Source of the DNA: JBGPQJ01 sp963709295
GTDB taxonomy: Bacteria; Chloroflexota; Anaerolineae; Anaerolineales; Villigracilaceae
NCBI GenBank assembly: GCA_963709295.1
Contig: CAVPVW010000005.1
Coordinates: 1 to 64,000, forward strand
Direction of reading: 5' to 3'
DNA length: 64,000 bases
Both the position numbers and the translations under genes were made by a program. Position 1 is the first letter of the stretch. Each line of letters starts with the position of its first letter. Shown here piece by piece: positions 8,729-17,225 of the stretch. The notes below the pieces were generated by a model that saw nothing but the letters and a program-made list of their open reading frames with translations, made no database searches and was not told the DNA's origin.

Positions 8729-9232
8729 ATGGCTGAACAACCTCGCAAGATGGCTTTTATCTGCTCGAAAGGCGACCTGGACATGGTCTATCCCGCCCTC
8801 ATCATGGGCTGGGCGGCGCTGGGAAATGGTATTGACGTGACCATTTTCTTCACCTTCTGGGGGCTGGATATGATCACAAAAAAGCGCGTGGACCATTTGG
8901 AGATCGCGCCTTTAGCCAACACCAGTTTCAAAGTAAAGCTGATGGGGTTGCCCACCGGCAACCTGGGCATCCCCAGCATCCTGGGCATCATCCCCGGCAT
9001 GACCTGGTTCGCCAGCTGGTTCATGAAGAAAAAGATGAAAGGTCTTGATGTCCCTCCGGTAAAGGAATACATCGAAATGCTTCACGACGGCGGCGCCAAG
9101 CTGTATGGCTGCAAGATGACAGTGGATATGTTCGGGCTGAAGAAGGATGATTTCCTGCCGCAGGTGGACGCTGTGGTCACCGCCAGCGATTTCATCGACA
9201 TGTCTGAAGGCGCGCAGATCATTTTCATTTAG
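8729..9232 (+). CDS. DsrE2-like sulfurtransferase subunit
   Basis: This 167-residue protein of the DsrE/DsrF/DrsH-like superfamily begins with KMAFICSKGDLDMVYPALI and contains GAKLYGCKMTVDMFGL, the conserved Cys motif of DsrE2. Hydrophobic stretches (IDVTIFFTFWGLDM; LGIPSILGIIPGMTWFASWF) suggest membrane association, as in DsrE2 proteins. It is the last gene of the arsR-sqr-dsrC-like operon. DsrE2 proteins carry persulfide sulfur between partner proteins, so transfer between SQR products and the DsrC-like carrier is likely. The start follows an A-rich leader (GGGAGATTTGAC). Confidence 0.9.
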   Translation: MAEQPRKMAFICSKGDLDMVYPALIMGWAALGNGIDVTIFFTFWGLDMITKKRVDHLEIAPLANTSFKVKLMGLPTGNLGIPSILGIIPGMTWFASWFMKKKMKGLDVPPVKEYIEMLHDGGAKLYGCKMTVDMFGLKKDDFLPQVDAVVTASDFIDMSEGAQIIFI

Positions 9233-9252
9233 TTACAGGCTGTGCGAGAATC

Positions 9253-9289
9253 AAAAACACCGGTCAGGATCAACCTGTCCGGTGTTTTT
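9253..9289. terminator. Bidirectional terminator between sulfur operon and META gene
   Basis: CAAAAACACCGG-CAGG pairs with CCTG-CCGGTGTTTTTG. The A and T runs serve both the sulfur operon (forward) and the convergent META lipoprotein gene (reverse). Confidence 0.85.
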
Positions 9290-9307
9290 GATTTATTACT
9301 CGTAAAA

Positions 9308-10073
9308 CTATGGCACGGTAATGTAATCCACCTGCAGCGCTCCGTTCGCATCGCGCAGTTCGAGGGAATCTTTGCCCAGGTTGAAAGTGGCGGCGTTCGC
9401 CAGGGCATTCAGGTAGGCGGTCTCTTGATCCATGACCGCCTGCTCGCAAGCCATGCGGGTCGTGGCGAGAGGTCCGATGGTGATCTTGTCGCCGTCGATG
9501 GTATAGGTGCCGTTATAGGTGTTGCAGCCTGCGTTCCCAGAGAGTTTTCCATCCGCGCTGAAGATGGCGGTGACGGTTGTCCCAGCTCTGCACACTGACC
9601 ACGGCCTCTTTACCATTGTTGATGGCAAGCGCCTGCCATTCACCCGTCAAGGAGGCGGGCTGGAAGGGTGCAAACACTGCCAGAGCATTCCCGGAGGCAT
9701 CCTTCAAGTTGAGATTCCCGCCTGTCACTTCGTAGGATTTCGTCTCGCCGAGAGCTTTCAAGTAGGACTGCTCCTGTTCGTTGATCGCAGGCTCACAGGC
9801 CATCATGGTGGACATCATTTGCTCAAAGGTGAGACTACTTCCGGTGACCTTGTATTTCCCAGAGTAGGTGTTGCAGCTGGCATTGCCGCCAGCCATGTCG
9901 TCTTCACCAAAGAACAGGGTAATCGATGTGCCTTGAACGGGTGAAGCACCACCGAGGCTGACGAGTTCCCACTTGGTACCGGGCAGCGTAATCGTGCTGG
10001 CGGATGGGGTGGCGCATGCTCCCAGCAGGAGCGCAGTCGCTGTTAAGCCTAACAGAAATAATATGGTTTTCAT
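9308..10073 (-). pseudogene. Double META-domain (HslJ-like) lipoprotein, frameshifted
   Basis: A signal peptide with lipobox LLLGAC starts the protein, followed by a first META domain (WELVSLGG...NASCNTYSGKY...MACEPAINEQE) and the start of a second (LTGEWQALAINNGKEAVVSVQ). At about 9588 the frame changes, and the second domain continues in another frame (GTTVTAIFSADGKLSG, GCNTYNGTYT, RMACEQAVMDQE). Removing one base (the A in CAGAGCTGG) restores one reading frame of about 254 codons. META domains occur in exported proteins such as HslJ; their biochemical role is poorly known. Both halves look intact, so this is either a recent mutation or an assembly error. Confidence 0.8.
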
Positions 10074-10213
10074 TTTTCTCTCCTTCTTGCAGTAATTATA
10101 ATCTTTGATATGCCTTTTCTTTCAACCTGGGATAGACGCCTGATTGTCCGCGTTTGTTCCCGAACAAGGATAAAATTAATCAAATTCTCACACCTGCGTT
10201 CCGAAAGGATTCC

Positions 10214-12371
10214 ATGCCGCTTCCCCCCGTCCCAACCTTTGACCCGATTGCGTCGCCGGAAACCATCGTCGAAACCAGCAATGTTCGTTTTACTGTGTTG
10301 ACGAGCCGCCTTATCAGACTCGAATACAGCAAGGATGGAACTTTTGAAGACCGCCCATCTCAGCCAATCTGGTTCCGCAGACAGCTCGTACCTTCGTTTA
10401 GTAAATCGGTCTCAGGCAGTTTGGTTGAAATTGAAACGGATGACCTTTTGCTCCGATACCGCCCCACCCGGTTTGGATTTACCCGTTGGACGCTGTCCAT
10501 CACCCTGAAGCGCAACAGAGTCACCTGGCGCTATGGCGACTCATCCCGTCGCGCCGGGAACCTCAAGGGCACCGCTCGCACCCTCGACGGCGACTTCGGA
10601 AATACCCGTCTCGAAGATGGCTTGCTCTCCCGCGCCGGTTGGTCCGTGGTGGATGATTCGCATACATTGGTATTTAATGAAAAAGGCTGGCTCGAACCTC
10701 GCGCCCGCAAGCAGAAGGACCTTTATTTCTTTGGTTACGGAAGCAACTTCGCAGGCTGTATGCAGGACTTCACCCGCATCGCCGGACTCATCCCGATGAT
10801 TCCGCGCTACATCCTCGGCAACTGGTGGAGCCGCTACTGGGAATATTCGCAGGACGAACTGAAGTCGCTGATGCAGGAATTTCGTGAGCGGGGGATTCCG
10901 CTCTCAGTCTGCATCGTGGACATGGACTGGCACATCACCAAAACAGGCAACACCTCGGATGGCTGGACCGGGTACACCTGGAACCGCGAGTTGTTTCCCG
11001 ACCCGCCCGGGTTTATCCGCTGGCTGCACGAACAGGGTCTGCGGACAGCGCTAAACCTGCATCCGGCGCGGGGTATCCATCCTCACGAGGCACAGTATCA
11101 GGCCATGGCCAAATGGATGGGTGTCGATCCTGCCAGCCGCGAGCCCATCCCCTTTGACATCACCGATCCGCGTTTTGTGGAAGGCTACTTTGAAATTTTG
11201 CATCATCCTTACGAGGCGATGGGCATTGACTTCTGGTGGATGGACTGGCAGCAGGGGCGCAAGAGCCGCGTTCCGGGCTTCGACCCGTTATGGTGGATCA
11301 ACCATCTTCACTTTAATGATCTGGGGCGTGACGGCCGCAAACGTCCATTCGTCTTCTCACGCTGGGGAGGCCTCGGCAACCACCGCTATCCAATCGGCTT
11401 TTCGGGTGACACCTTTGTCAGGTGGCGCACGCTGGCCTACCAGCCTTATTTCACCGCCTCGGCTGCCAATGTCGGTTATGGCTGGTGGAGTCACGACATC
11501 GGCGGGCACATGTTCAAGGACGGCACTCCTGAGCTCTACCTGCGCTGGGTGCAGTTCGGTGTGTTCAGTCCCATCTTTCGGGTGCACTCAACAAAGAAAG
11601 CAGCGCTCGACCGCCGTCCGTGGAGCAAACCCGAGCGTGTTTATGCGGCTGCGAAAGATGCCATGCAGCTCAGGCATGCGCTGATTCCCTACATCTACTC
11701 CATGGCCTGGCGTGCCCACCGGACCGGAATCTCGCTCGTCACGCCGATGTATTATGGGAATATGGAGGACGCCTCAGCATTTGGGGCTAAAGACCAGTAT
11801 TTCTTCGGCTCTGAGTTACTCGTTGCGCCGATCCTGAATCCATCCGACCCAAAAACTGGCTCTGGCGAAACGAAAGGTCTGGGACCCGGCTGGGACATGG
11901 TTCAACTTCTTCACGGGCGAATCGATCTCAGGCGGCGGGTGGCGTGAGATTACTGCGGCATGGGAGGACATCCCGGTGTATGCCAAAGCTGGCGCGATTA
12001 TCCCTCTTGCGCCCAAGGTGGGGTGGGGTGGAATTGGAAATCCATCAGAACTTGACATCTTCATCTTCCCCGGTGCGGACAATGAATTCGCGCTCTACGA
12101 AGATGACGGCGAAACGACCGATTATCTGAAAGGGAAATATGCCATCACGCGGTTTTCACTTGAAGAGGGACGTTTCACTATCCATCAGGTCGAAGAAGAT
12201 CAGAGTCTTGCCCCAGCCCAGCGTACCTACCGCATCCACTTGCGTGGCGTTGTTGAGACGACAACGACCTCGCTGCCTGGACACTATGAAAGCCTCACGC
12301 GAACATTGTCGTTGGAACCGCAGACACTAACGCCAGGCCAGACACTCGTTGTCACCATTGATGCTGCATGA
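10214..12371 (+). pseudogene. Glycoside hydrolase family 31 (alpha-glucosidase/xylosidase type), frameshifted near the C-terminus
   Basis: The start at 10214 has AAAGGA 7 bases upstream and is preferred over an upstream in-frame ATG. The first frame runs to 11947 and holds the N-terminal domain (LIRLEYSKDGTFEDRPS) and the barrel. The nucleophile Asp is in GIDFWWMDWQQG and the acid/base Asp in GFSGDTFVRWRTL; GYGWWSHDIGGH is also family-typical. At about 11876 the frame shifts: GSGETK continues as VWDPAGTWFNFFTGES, then VYAKAGAIIPLAP and the C-terminal beta domain up to 12371. Deleting one G (AAAGGTC to AAAGTC) restores the frame. The family cleaves alpha-glycosidic bonds; no signal peptide is seen, so action is probably in the cytosol. 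The same single-base pattern appears in other genes here. Confidence 0.85.
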
Positions 12372-12401
12372 ATGCGACCCTGCCCATGATAAAATCGACC
12401 C

Positions 12402-12641
12402 GTGTTGGTGCAAATTAAACTCATCGCCACCTATCAGAAATTGCTCCCGCCGGGCACGAAGGGAAACGTCATCTCAATGGAGGTTCCCGAAGGGACAACA
12501 GTCGGGCAGGTGATGGCACGCTTCGAGGTGCCGCTTGACGATACGAGCGTCATCTTGCTCAACGGACTCACCATCCCGCTCGACACACCTCTCTCCGATG
12601 GCGACACAGCGGCGGCTTTTTCAGCCATCGCCGGCGGATAA
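12402..12641 (+). CDS. MoaD/ThiS-family ubiquitin-like sulfur carrier
   Basis: A 79-residue protein with GTG start and the beta-grasp pattern of MoaD (VQIKLIATYQKLLPPG, GTTVGQVM, VILLNGLTIPLDTPLSDGD) ending in the required Gly-Gly (SAIAGG). MoaD-type carriers donate thiocarboxylate sulfur in molybdopterin or tungstopterin synthesis after adenylation of the terminal Gly. It sits 18 bases before an aldehyde:ferredoxin oxidoreductase gene, the usual partner arrangement for tungsten enzymes, so a role in that cofactor is likely. Confidence 0.9.
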   Translation: MLVQIKLIATYQKLLPPGTKGNVISMEVPEGTTVGQVMARFEVPLDDTSVILLNGLTIPLDTPLSDGDTAAAFSAIAGG

Positions 12642-12659
12642 ATCACTCAAGGAGAAAAC

Positions 12660-14486
12660 ATGTATGGTTGGCATGGAAGACTGTTACGCATCAATCTGAC
12701 ACAACGCAAGGCAACCATCGAAACCATTGATCCGAAAATTCTGCGCGACTACATCGGCGGGCGCGGATTGGCGATCCATTACCTTTACAAGGAAATGGAC
12801 CCAATGGTGGACCCCTTATCCGTGGAGAACAAGCTCATCTTTGCCACCGGCCCCCTCACTGCCACGACCGCCCCGACCGGCAACCGTTACATGGTCGTGA
12901 CCAAGTCTCCGCTGACGGGTGCGCTGGCGCATTCCAACTCGGGCGGTGACTTCCCCACCTGGATGAAACGTACAGGTTTCGACCTGTACATCTTCGAAGG
13001 TAAGGCAGACCAACCGATGTATGTGTGGGTGAACGAGGATGAAGTCGAGATACGGTCTGCAGACCATTTATGGGGTAAGGATATTCACGAAACGACGGAC
13101 CTCCTGCTCACAGAGACGAATCCCGAGGCGAAGGTCGCCTGCATCGGCCCGGCAGGGGAGAACCTTGTGTTGATGGCAGCCATCATGAACGACAAGCATC
13201 GCGCGGCAGCCCGCTCCGGTGTGGGGGCGGTGATGGGCAGCAAGAACCTCAAGGCTGTGGTGGCGATGGGGAAGAAGAATCCCGCCTTCTTCGACGATGC
13301 CGGCATGCGCGCGTTGAGCGTCGAACTCTCAAAGGAAGTCGGTGTGGATATTAAGAAGGGTTCCAACCTGCGCATCTACGGCACAGCCTACGTCCCGCAG
13401 GTGACCAACACGCTGGGAATCCTGCCCACGCGCAACTTCCAGAGCGGCGTGTTCGAAGGCGTGGATAAAATCGACGGCGTGGCGTTGAAGGAGAAATACC
13501 TCATCACGCATAAGCCGTGCTACCGCTGCCCCATCTCGTGCGGACGCCTGACTGCCGTGGACGATGAAAAATATGCCGGTAAAGGCGAAGGACCAGAATA
13601 TGAAACCATCGCCTCACTGGGTTCCTCCTGCGGTGTGGATAATCTCGCCGCGCTGACCAAGGCTAATTACCTGTGCAATGAACTCGGCCTCGATACCATC
13701 TCCGCCGGGCTGACCATCTCGGCCGCCATGGAAATGTTCGAGAAGGGAGTTCTGACCGAGGCGCAGACCGGTATGCCGCTGCGGTTTGGTGACGGCGATG
13801 CGGTCATCGAGATGGTCAGGAAGATCGCCTACAGGGAAGGTTTTGGAGATGAACTCGCCGACGGCAGCTTCCGCTTGGCGGAAAATTACGATCACCCCGA
13901 AATGTCGGTCACGGCGCGCAAACAGGAATTGCCGGGTTACGATCCGCGCGGTTCGCAGGGCATGGGCTTGCTCTATGCCACCTCCAACAAAGGCGCCTCA
14001 CACATGGAAGGCGATGTGGCTTACGAAGAAGTCTTTGGCGTGCCGGTCAAGGCGGATCCGTTGAGCACGGATGGCAAGGCGGAACTCGTGAAGCGCTTCC
14101 AGGATGCATTCGTGCTCATCGATTCAGGCGGCGTGTGTGTCTTCTTTGCAGTTCGTTACGTCTTCACCAGGGAGATGATGATTTGGCCAGATCGCCTCGC
14201 GGCGCTGCTCAACCTGACCACTGGCGCGGGATACAGCCCGGAGGAAGCCCTGCAGGCGGCGGAACGGGTCTACAACCTGGAGCGCCTTTTCCTGATCAAG
14301 GCAGGCTCCGGGCCGGAATTCGATACCCTCTCGCCCCGATTGCTCAATGAACCCCTGCCGGAAGGTCCCGCCAAAGGCCGCGTGGTGGATTTGGATAAGA
14401 TGCTGCCCGACTATTATAAAGTCCGCGGTTGGGACGAAAAAGGCTACCCGACTAAATCCAAGCTGGCTGAACTCGGGCTGGCATAG
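12660..14486 (+). CDS. Aldehyde:ferredoxin oxidoreductase family protein (tungsten enzyme)
   Basis: At 608 residues this matches the AOR family. The N-terminal domain binds the bis-pterin cofactor (YIGGRGLAIHYLYKEM, ATGPLTATTAPTGNRY, SNSGGDFPTWMKRTGFD). The [4Fe-4S] cluster ligands are Cys287, Cys290 and Cys294 (CYRCPISCGR) and Cys493 (DSGGVCVFF). AOR enzymes oxidise aldehydes to acids and reduce ferredoxin in the cytosol; the physiological substrate cannot be read. AAGGAG precedes the ATG. The MoaD-like gene just upstream probably helps make its pterin cofactor. A terminator follows. Confidence 0.95.
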   Translation: MYGWHGRLLRINLTQRKATIETIDPKILRDYIGGRGLAIHYLYKEMDPMVDPLSVENKLIFATGPLTATTAPTGNRYMVVTKSPLTGALAHSNSGGDFPTWMKRTGFDLYIFEGKADQPMYVWVNEDEVEIRSADHLWGKDIHETTDLLLTETNPEAKVACIGPAGENLVLMAAIMNDKHRAAARSGVGAVMGSKNLKAVVAMGKKNPAFFDDAGMRALSVELSKEVGVDIKKGSNLRIYGTAYVPQVTNTLGILPTRNFQSGVFEGVDKIDGVALKEKYLITHKPCYRCPISCGRLTAVDDEKYAGKGEGPEYETIASLGSSCGVDNLAALTKANYLCNELGLDTISAGLTISAAMEMFEKGVLTEAQTGMPLRFGDGDAVIEMVRKIAYREGFGDELADGSFRLAENYDHPEMSVTARKQELPGYDPRGSQGMGLLYATSNKGASHMEGDVAYEEVFGVPVKADPLSTDGKAELVKRFQDAFVLIDSGGVCVFFAVRYVFTREMMIWPDRLAALLNLTTGAGYSPEEALQAAERVYNLERLFLIKAGSGPEFDTLSPRLLNEPLPEGPAKGRVVDLDKMLPDYYKVRGWDEKGYPTKSKLAELGLA

Positions 14487-14508
14487 TCTGCATCAGCAAG
14501 ACCTTTAC

Positions 14509-14541
14509 CAAACCCTTTGGTTTTCACTGAAGGGTTTGTTT
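14509..14541 (+). terminator. Terminator after the aldehyde oxidoreductase gene
   Basis: CAAACCCTT pairs with AAGGGTTTG across a 12-base loop, followed by a T-rich tail. Confidence 0.75.
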
Positions 14542-14628
14542 ATTATTTAGGGTATTTTCTTTTTCATTTGCATTCCCTATAATGAAAAGAGAACTGAGTA
14601 ACCGATATTCGATCACGGGAGGGAAAAC

Positions 14629-17028
14629 ATGGCACGCTCAACCAATTTATTCCTGCAGGCTGTTTCCGCCCTGGCCATTTTGGCCAAAAGTAAGTTGCTG
14701 CATACCCCTCAGCCGAAGAGGGAGGGGATCGTGCACCTTCAGGGGATTGATGCCCCTGTGGAGATCATCCGTGATCGGTGGGACGTGCCTCACATCTATG
14801 CACAATCGTTGGGAGATGCCCTCTTCGCGCAGGGATTTGTCCATGCCCAGGAGCGACTCTGGCAAATGGACTTCAACCGCAGGGTGGTGGCGGGCCGGCT
14901 GTCTGAAATCCTGGGAGAAATATCCCTCCCGCTGGACCGATGGATGCGCATTATCGGGATGCGGCGTATTGCCGAGAAGCAGGCAACCCTGTTGGATAAT
15001 AAAACACAACTTCTGTTTGGTGCTTATTCAGCGGGAGTTAACGCGGCGATTATGGAAGGTCCCTTGCCGGTTGAATTCAGGCTGCTGGGATACACCCCGG
15101 AACCCTGGTCGCCAGCGGATGCGATTGCCTGGACAAAGATGATGGCCTGGACCCTGTGCGTCAATTGGGAATCCGAATTGCTGCGGGCGAAACTTGTCGC
15201 CCATTTGGGCGTTGAAAAGGCAGCCGAGCTTGAGCCGCCGTGGTTCGACTTCTGGCCGCGGGTTGTTCCTCCAGGCGTGGATTATTCCTGTATCGGGGAC
15301 GAAGCCCTGCGGCGGGCTGCAGAGGCGCGTCGATTCACAGGTCCTGCATCCCAACAAGGCCTGGGGAGTAACAATTGGGTGCTCTCCGGCAGTCGAACGG
15401 ACAGCGGCCATCCAATGCTGGCAAACGACATGCACCTCGGGATAACCATGCCTGCCATCTGGTACGTGAATCATTTGGTGGGAGGTGATTTGAATGTTAC
15501 GGGTGTTTCGCTTCCAGGCATTCCGCTGGTGATTGCCGGTCATAACCCGCATGTGGCCTGGGGATTTACGAATGGTTTTACCGATGTTCAGGACCTCTTC
15601 CTCGAACATATTCGGCACAACGAGCAGGGAGAGGTCCAATATGAATTTATGGGGAACTGGGTACCCGCGGAGGTCCTTCAGGAAAAGATCAATACCAAGG
15701 GCGGCGATGCAGTGACCCAGGAAGTGGTCATCACCCGACACGGGCCGGTGATCAACGGACTGGCGCCGGATTATATCGGGGAGCAGCTTCTTGCCCTCCG
15801 CTGGACTGCCCTTGAGACAGATCAGATGATGGCAAGTATGATCAAGATGAATCTGGCGAAGGACTGCTCGTCGTTCCGGGAAGCTTTGCGTGATTGGTCG
15901 GTTCCTGCGCAAAATATTGTCTACGCAGATACCCAGGGGAATATCGGGTACTCCCTGCCCGGAAAACTGCCAATTCGTGCCAAAGGCGACGGTCGCCTTC
16001 CTGTTCCCGGCTGGACGGGAGAATATGAATGGGAAGGGTATGTTCCCTTTGAAGAACTGCCGCATCTGTATAACCCTCCACAAGGATTTATCGCAACAGC
16101 CAATAACCGCGTCGTTGGGGATGATTATCCTCATTGGATCGGTTATGACTGCTGCTGCGGCAACCGGGCAGAGCGCATCATCGAATTGATTGAAAAACAA
16201 TCGACAATCGGTACGGACTACATCCGTTCCATGCAGAGGGACCAGATCTCGAAATCTGCCCAGAGAATCGCACGGGTTTTTAAGACACTGCGGTCGGAGG
16301 ATCCTGCCCTCACCCCGGTTATAAAGTTGATGCGTGAGTGGAATGGGTCTTTAGTCCCCGAAAGCCCGCAGGCGGCAATTTACGAGGTGTTCACGCTCAA
16401 GTTGATGTCGGTTCTCCTGTCTGGAAAACTGGGCGATTTAGAGTTGCGTTACGCGGGGAAGGGTGCGGTGCCTGTTCTTCAGGAAACCAGCCTCCACGGG
16501 GAACGTTCGAGGGAGTGGCTGCAATCCATTCTGGATAATCCGAAGTCCCCCTGGTTTGATCTGGGCGATGGCAGAAATCGAGACGACCTGATTCTTGCCG
16601 CGCTGAAGGAGTGTGTCGAGGTCCTTAAAATAGAATGTGGACCGGACCTCCACGACTGGCGTTGGGGTAAACTGCACCAGATCACTTTTGGCCATAATCT
16701 GGGCAGGGTCAAACCGCTGGACCAATTCTTCAACCGCGGACCTTTTCCGCTCGGCGGCGATTTTGACACCATTTGGGCATCAGGCGCAACCCGTCATGAT
16801 CTGAGTCATGACGTGATCGTGGGTCCACCCTTCCGCTTCATCGCCGACCTGCAGGATTGGAACCGGTCGCTGGGTATCGTCGTCCCAGGGCAGAGCGGTC
16901 ACCCGATGAGCCCCCATTACGCGGACAACATCCAGGACTGGCTGGAGGGGGAGTACCATCCCATGCTCTTTGACCGGGAGGCGGTGCTCAAGGCTGCAGA
17001 GGCGACGCTGGTCATAAAAAGCAAATAA
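14629..17028 (+). CDS. Penicillin-amidase-family Ntn hydrolase (acylase)
   Basis: The 799-residue precursor has the family layout: an alpha part (DAPVEIIRDRWDVPHIYA, FVHAQERLWQMDFNRR), a spacer, then the self-cleavage site before Ser247 (GLGSNNWVLSGSRTDSG), which becomes the N-terminal nucleophile of the beta chain. HLGITMPAIWY and PGIPLVIAGHNPHVAWGFTN are family landmarks. Such enzymes hydrolyse amide bonds of acyl side chains: beta-lactams, acyl-homoserine lactones or other N-acyl amines. There is no clear cleavable signal peptide, although family members are often exported; the hydrophobic stretch LFLQAVSALAILAKSKLL could act as an anchor. The natural substrate is unknown. Confidence 0.93.
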   Translation: MARSTNLFLQAVSALAILAKSKLLHTPQPKREGIVHLQGIDAPVEIIRDRWDVPHIYAQSLGDALFAQGFVHAQERLWQMDFNRRVVAGRLSEILGEISLPLDRWMRIIGMRRIAEKQATLLDNKTQLLFGAYSAGVNAAIMEGPLPVEFRLLGYTPEPWSPADAIAWTKMMAWTLCVNWESELLRAKLVAHLGVEKAAELEPPWFDFWPRVVPPGVDYSCIGDEALRRAAEARRFTGPASQQGLGSNNWVLSGSRTDSGHPMLANDMHLGITMPAIWYVNHLVGGDLNVTGVSLPGIPLVIAGHNPHVAWGFTNGFTDVQDLFLEHIRHNEQGEVQYEFMGNWVPAEVLQEKINTKGGDAVTQEVVITRHGPVINGLAPDYIGEQLLALRWTALETDQMMASMIKMNLAKDCSSFREALRDWSVPAQNIVYADTQGNIGYSLPGKLPIRAKGDGRLPVPGWTGEYEWEGYVPFEELPHLYNPPQGFIATANNRVVGDDYPHWIGYDCCCGNRAERIIELIEKQSTIGTDYIRSMQRDQISKSAQRIARVFKTLRSEDPALTPVIKLMREWNGSLVPESPQAAIYEVFTLKLMSVLLSGKLGDLELRYAGKGAVPVLQETSLHGERSREWLQSILDNPKSPWFDLGDGRNRDDLILAALKECVEVLKIECGPDLHDWRWGKLHQITFGHNLGRVKPLDQFFNRGPFPLGGDFDTIWASGATRHDLSHDVIVGPPFRFIADLQDWNRSLGIVVPGQSGHPMSPHYADNIQDWLEGEYHPMLFDREAVLKAAEATLVIKSK

Positions 17029-17225
17029 TGTCCTTTAAACAAGCGTTTGGAAGGTTTCCAACCTGATTTGTGAAAAAATTCGAGAATGTCTGTGGGTTAA
17101 AGCCCCGCTGGTTCTTCCCAGACTGGAAAAGCTAATTTCAAGCCCGCCTGACGCCTGTTAACTCTTCGGTAAACCAAATATGATAAGATTTATGTAAATA
17201 TATCTGCACTGGACAACTTGCCTGT

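Noticed and set aside
15028..16200. Reverse frame of 390 codons opposite the penicillin-acylase gene
   Set aside because: Antisense of a conserved enzyme; composition is shadow-like.
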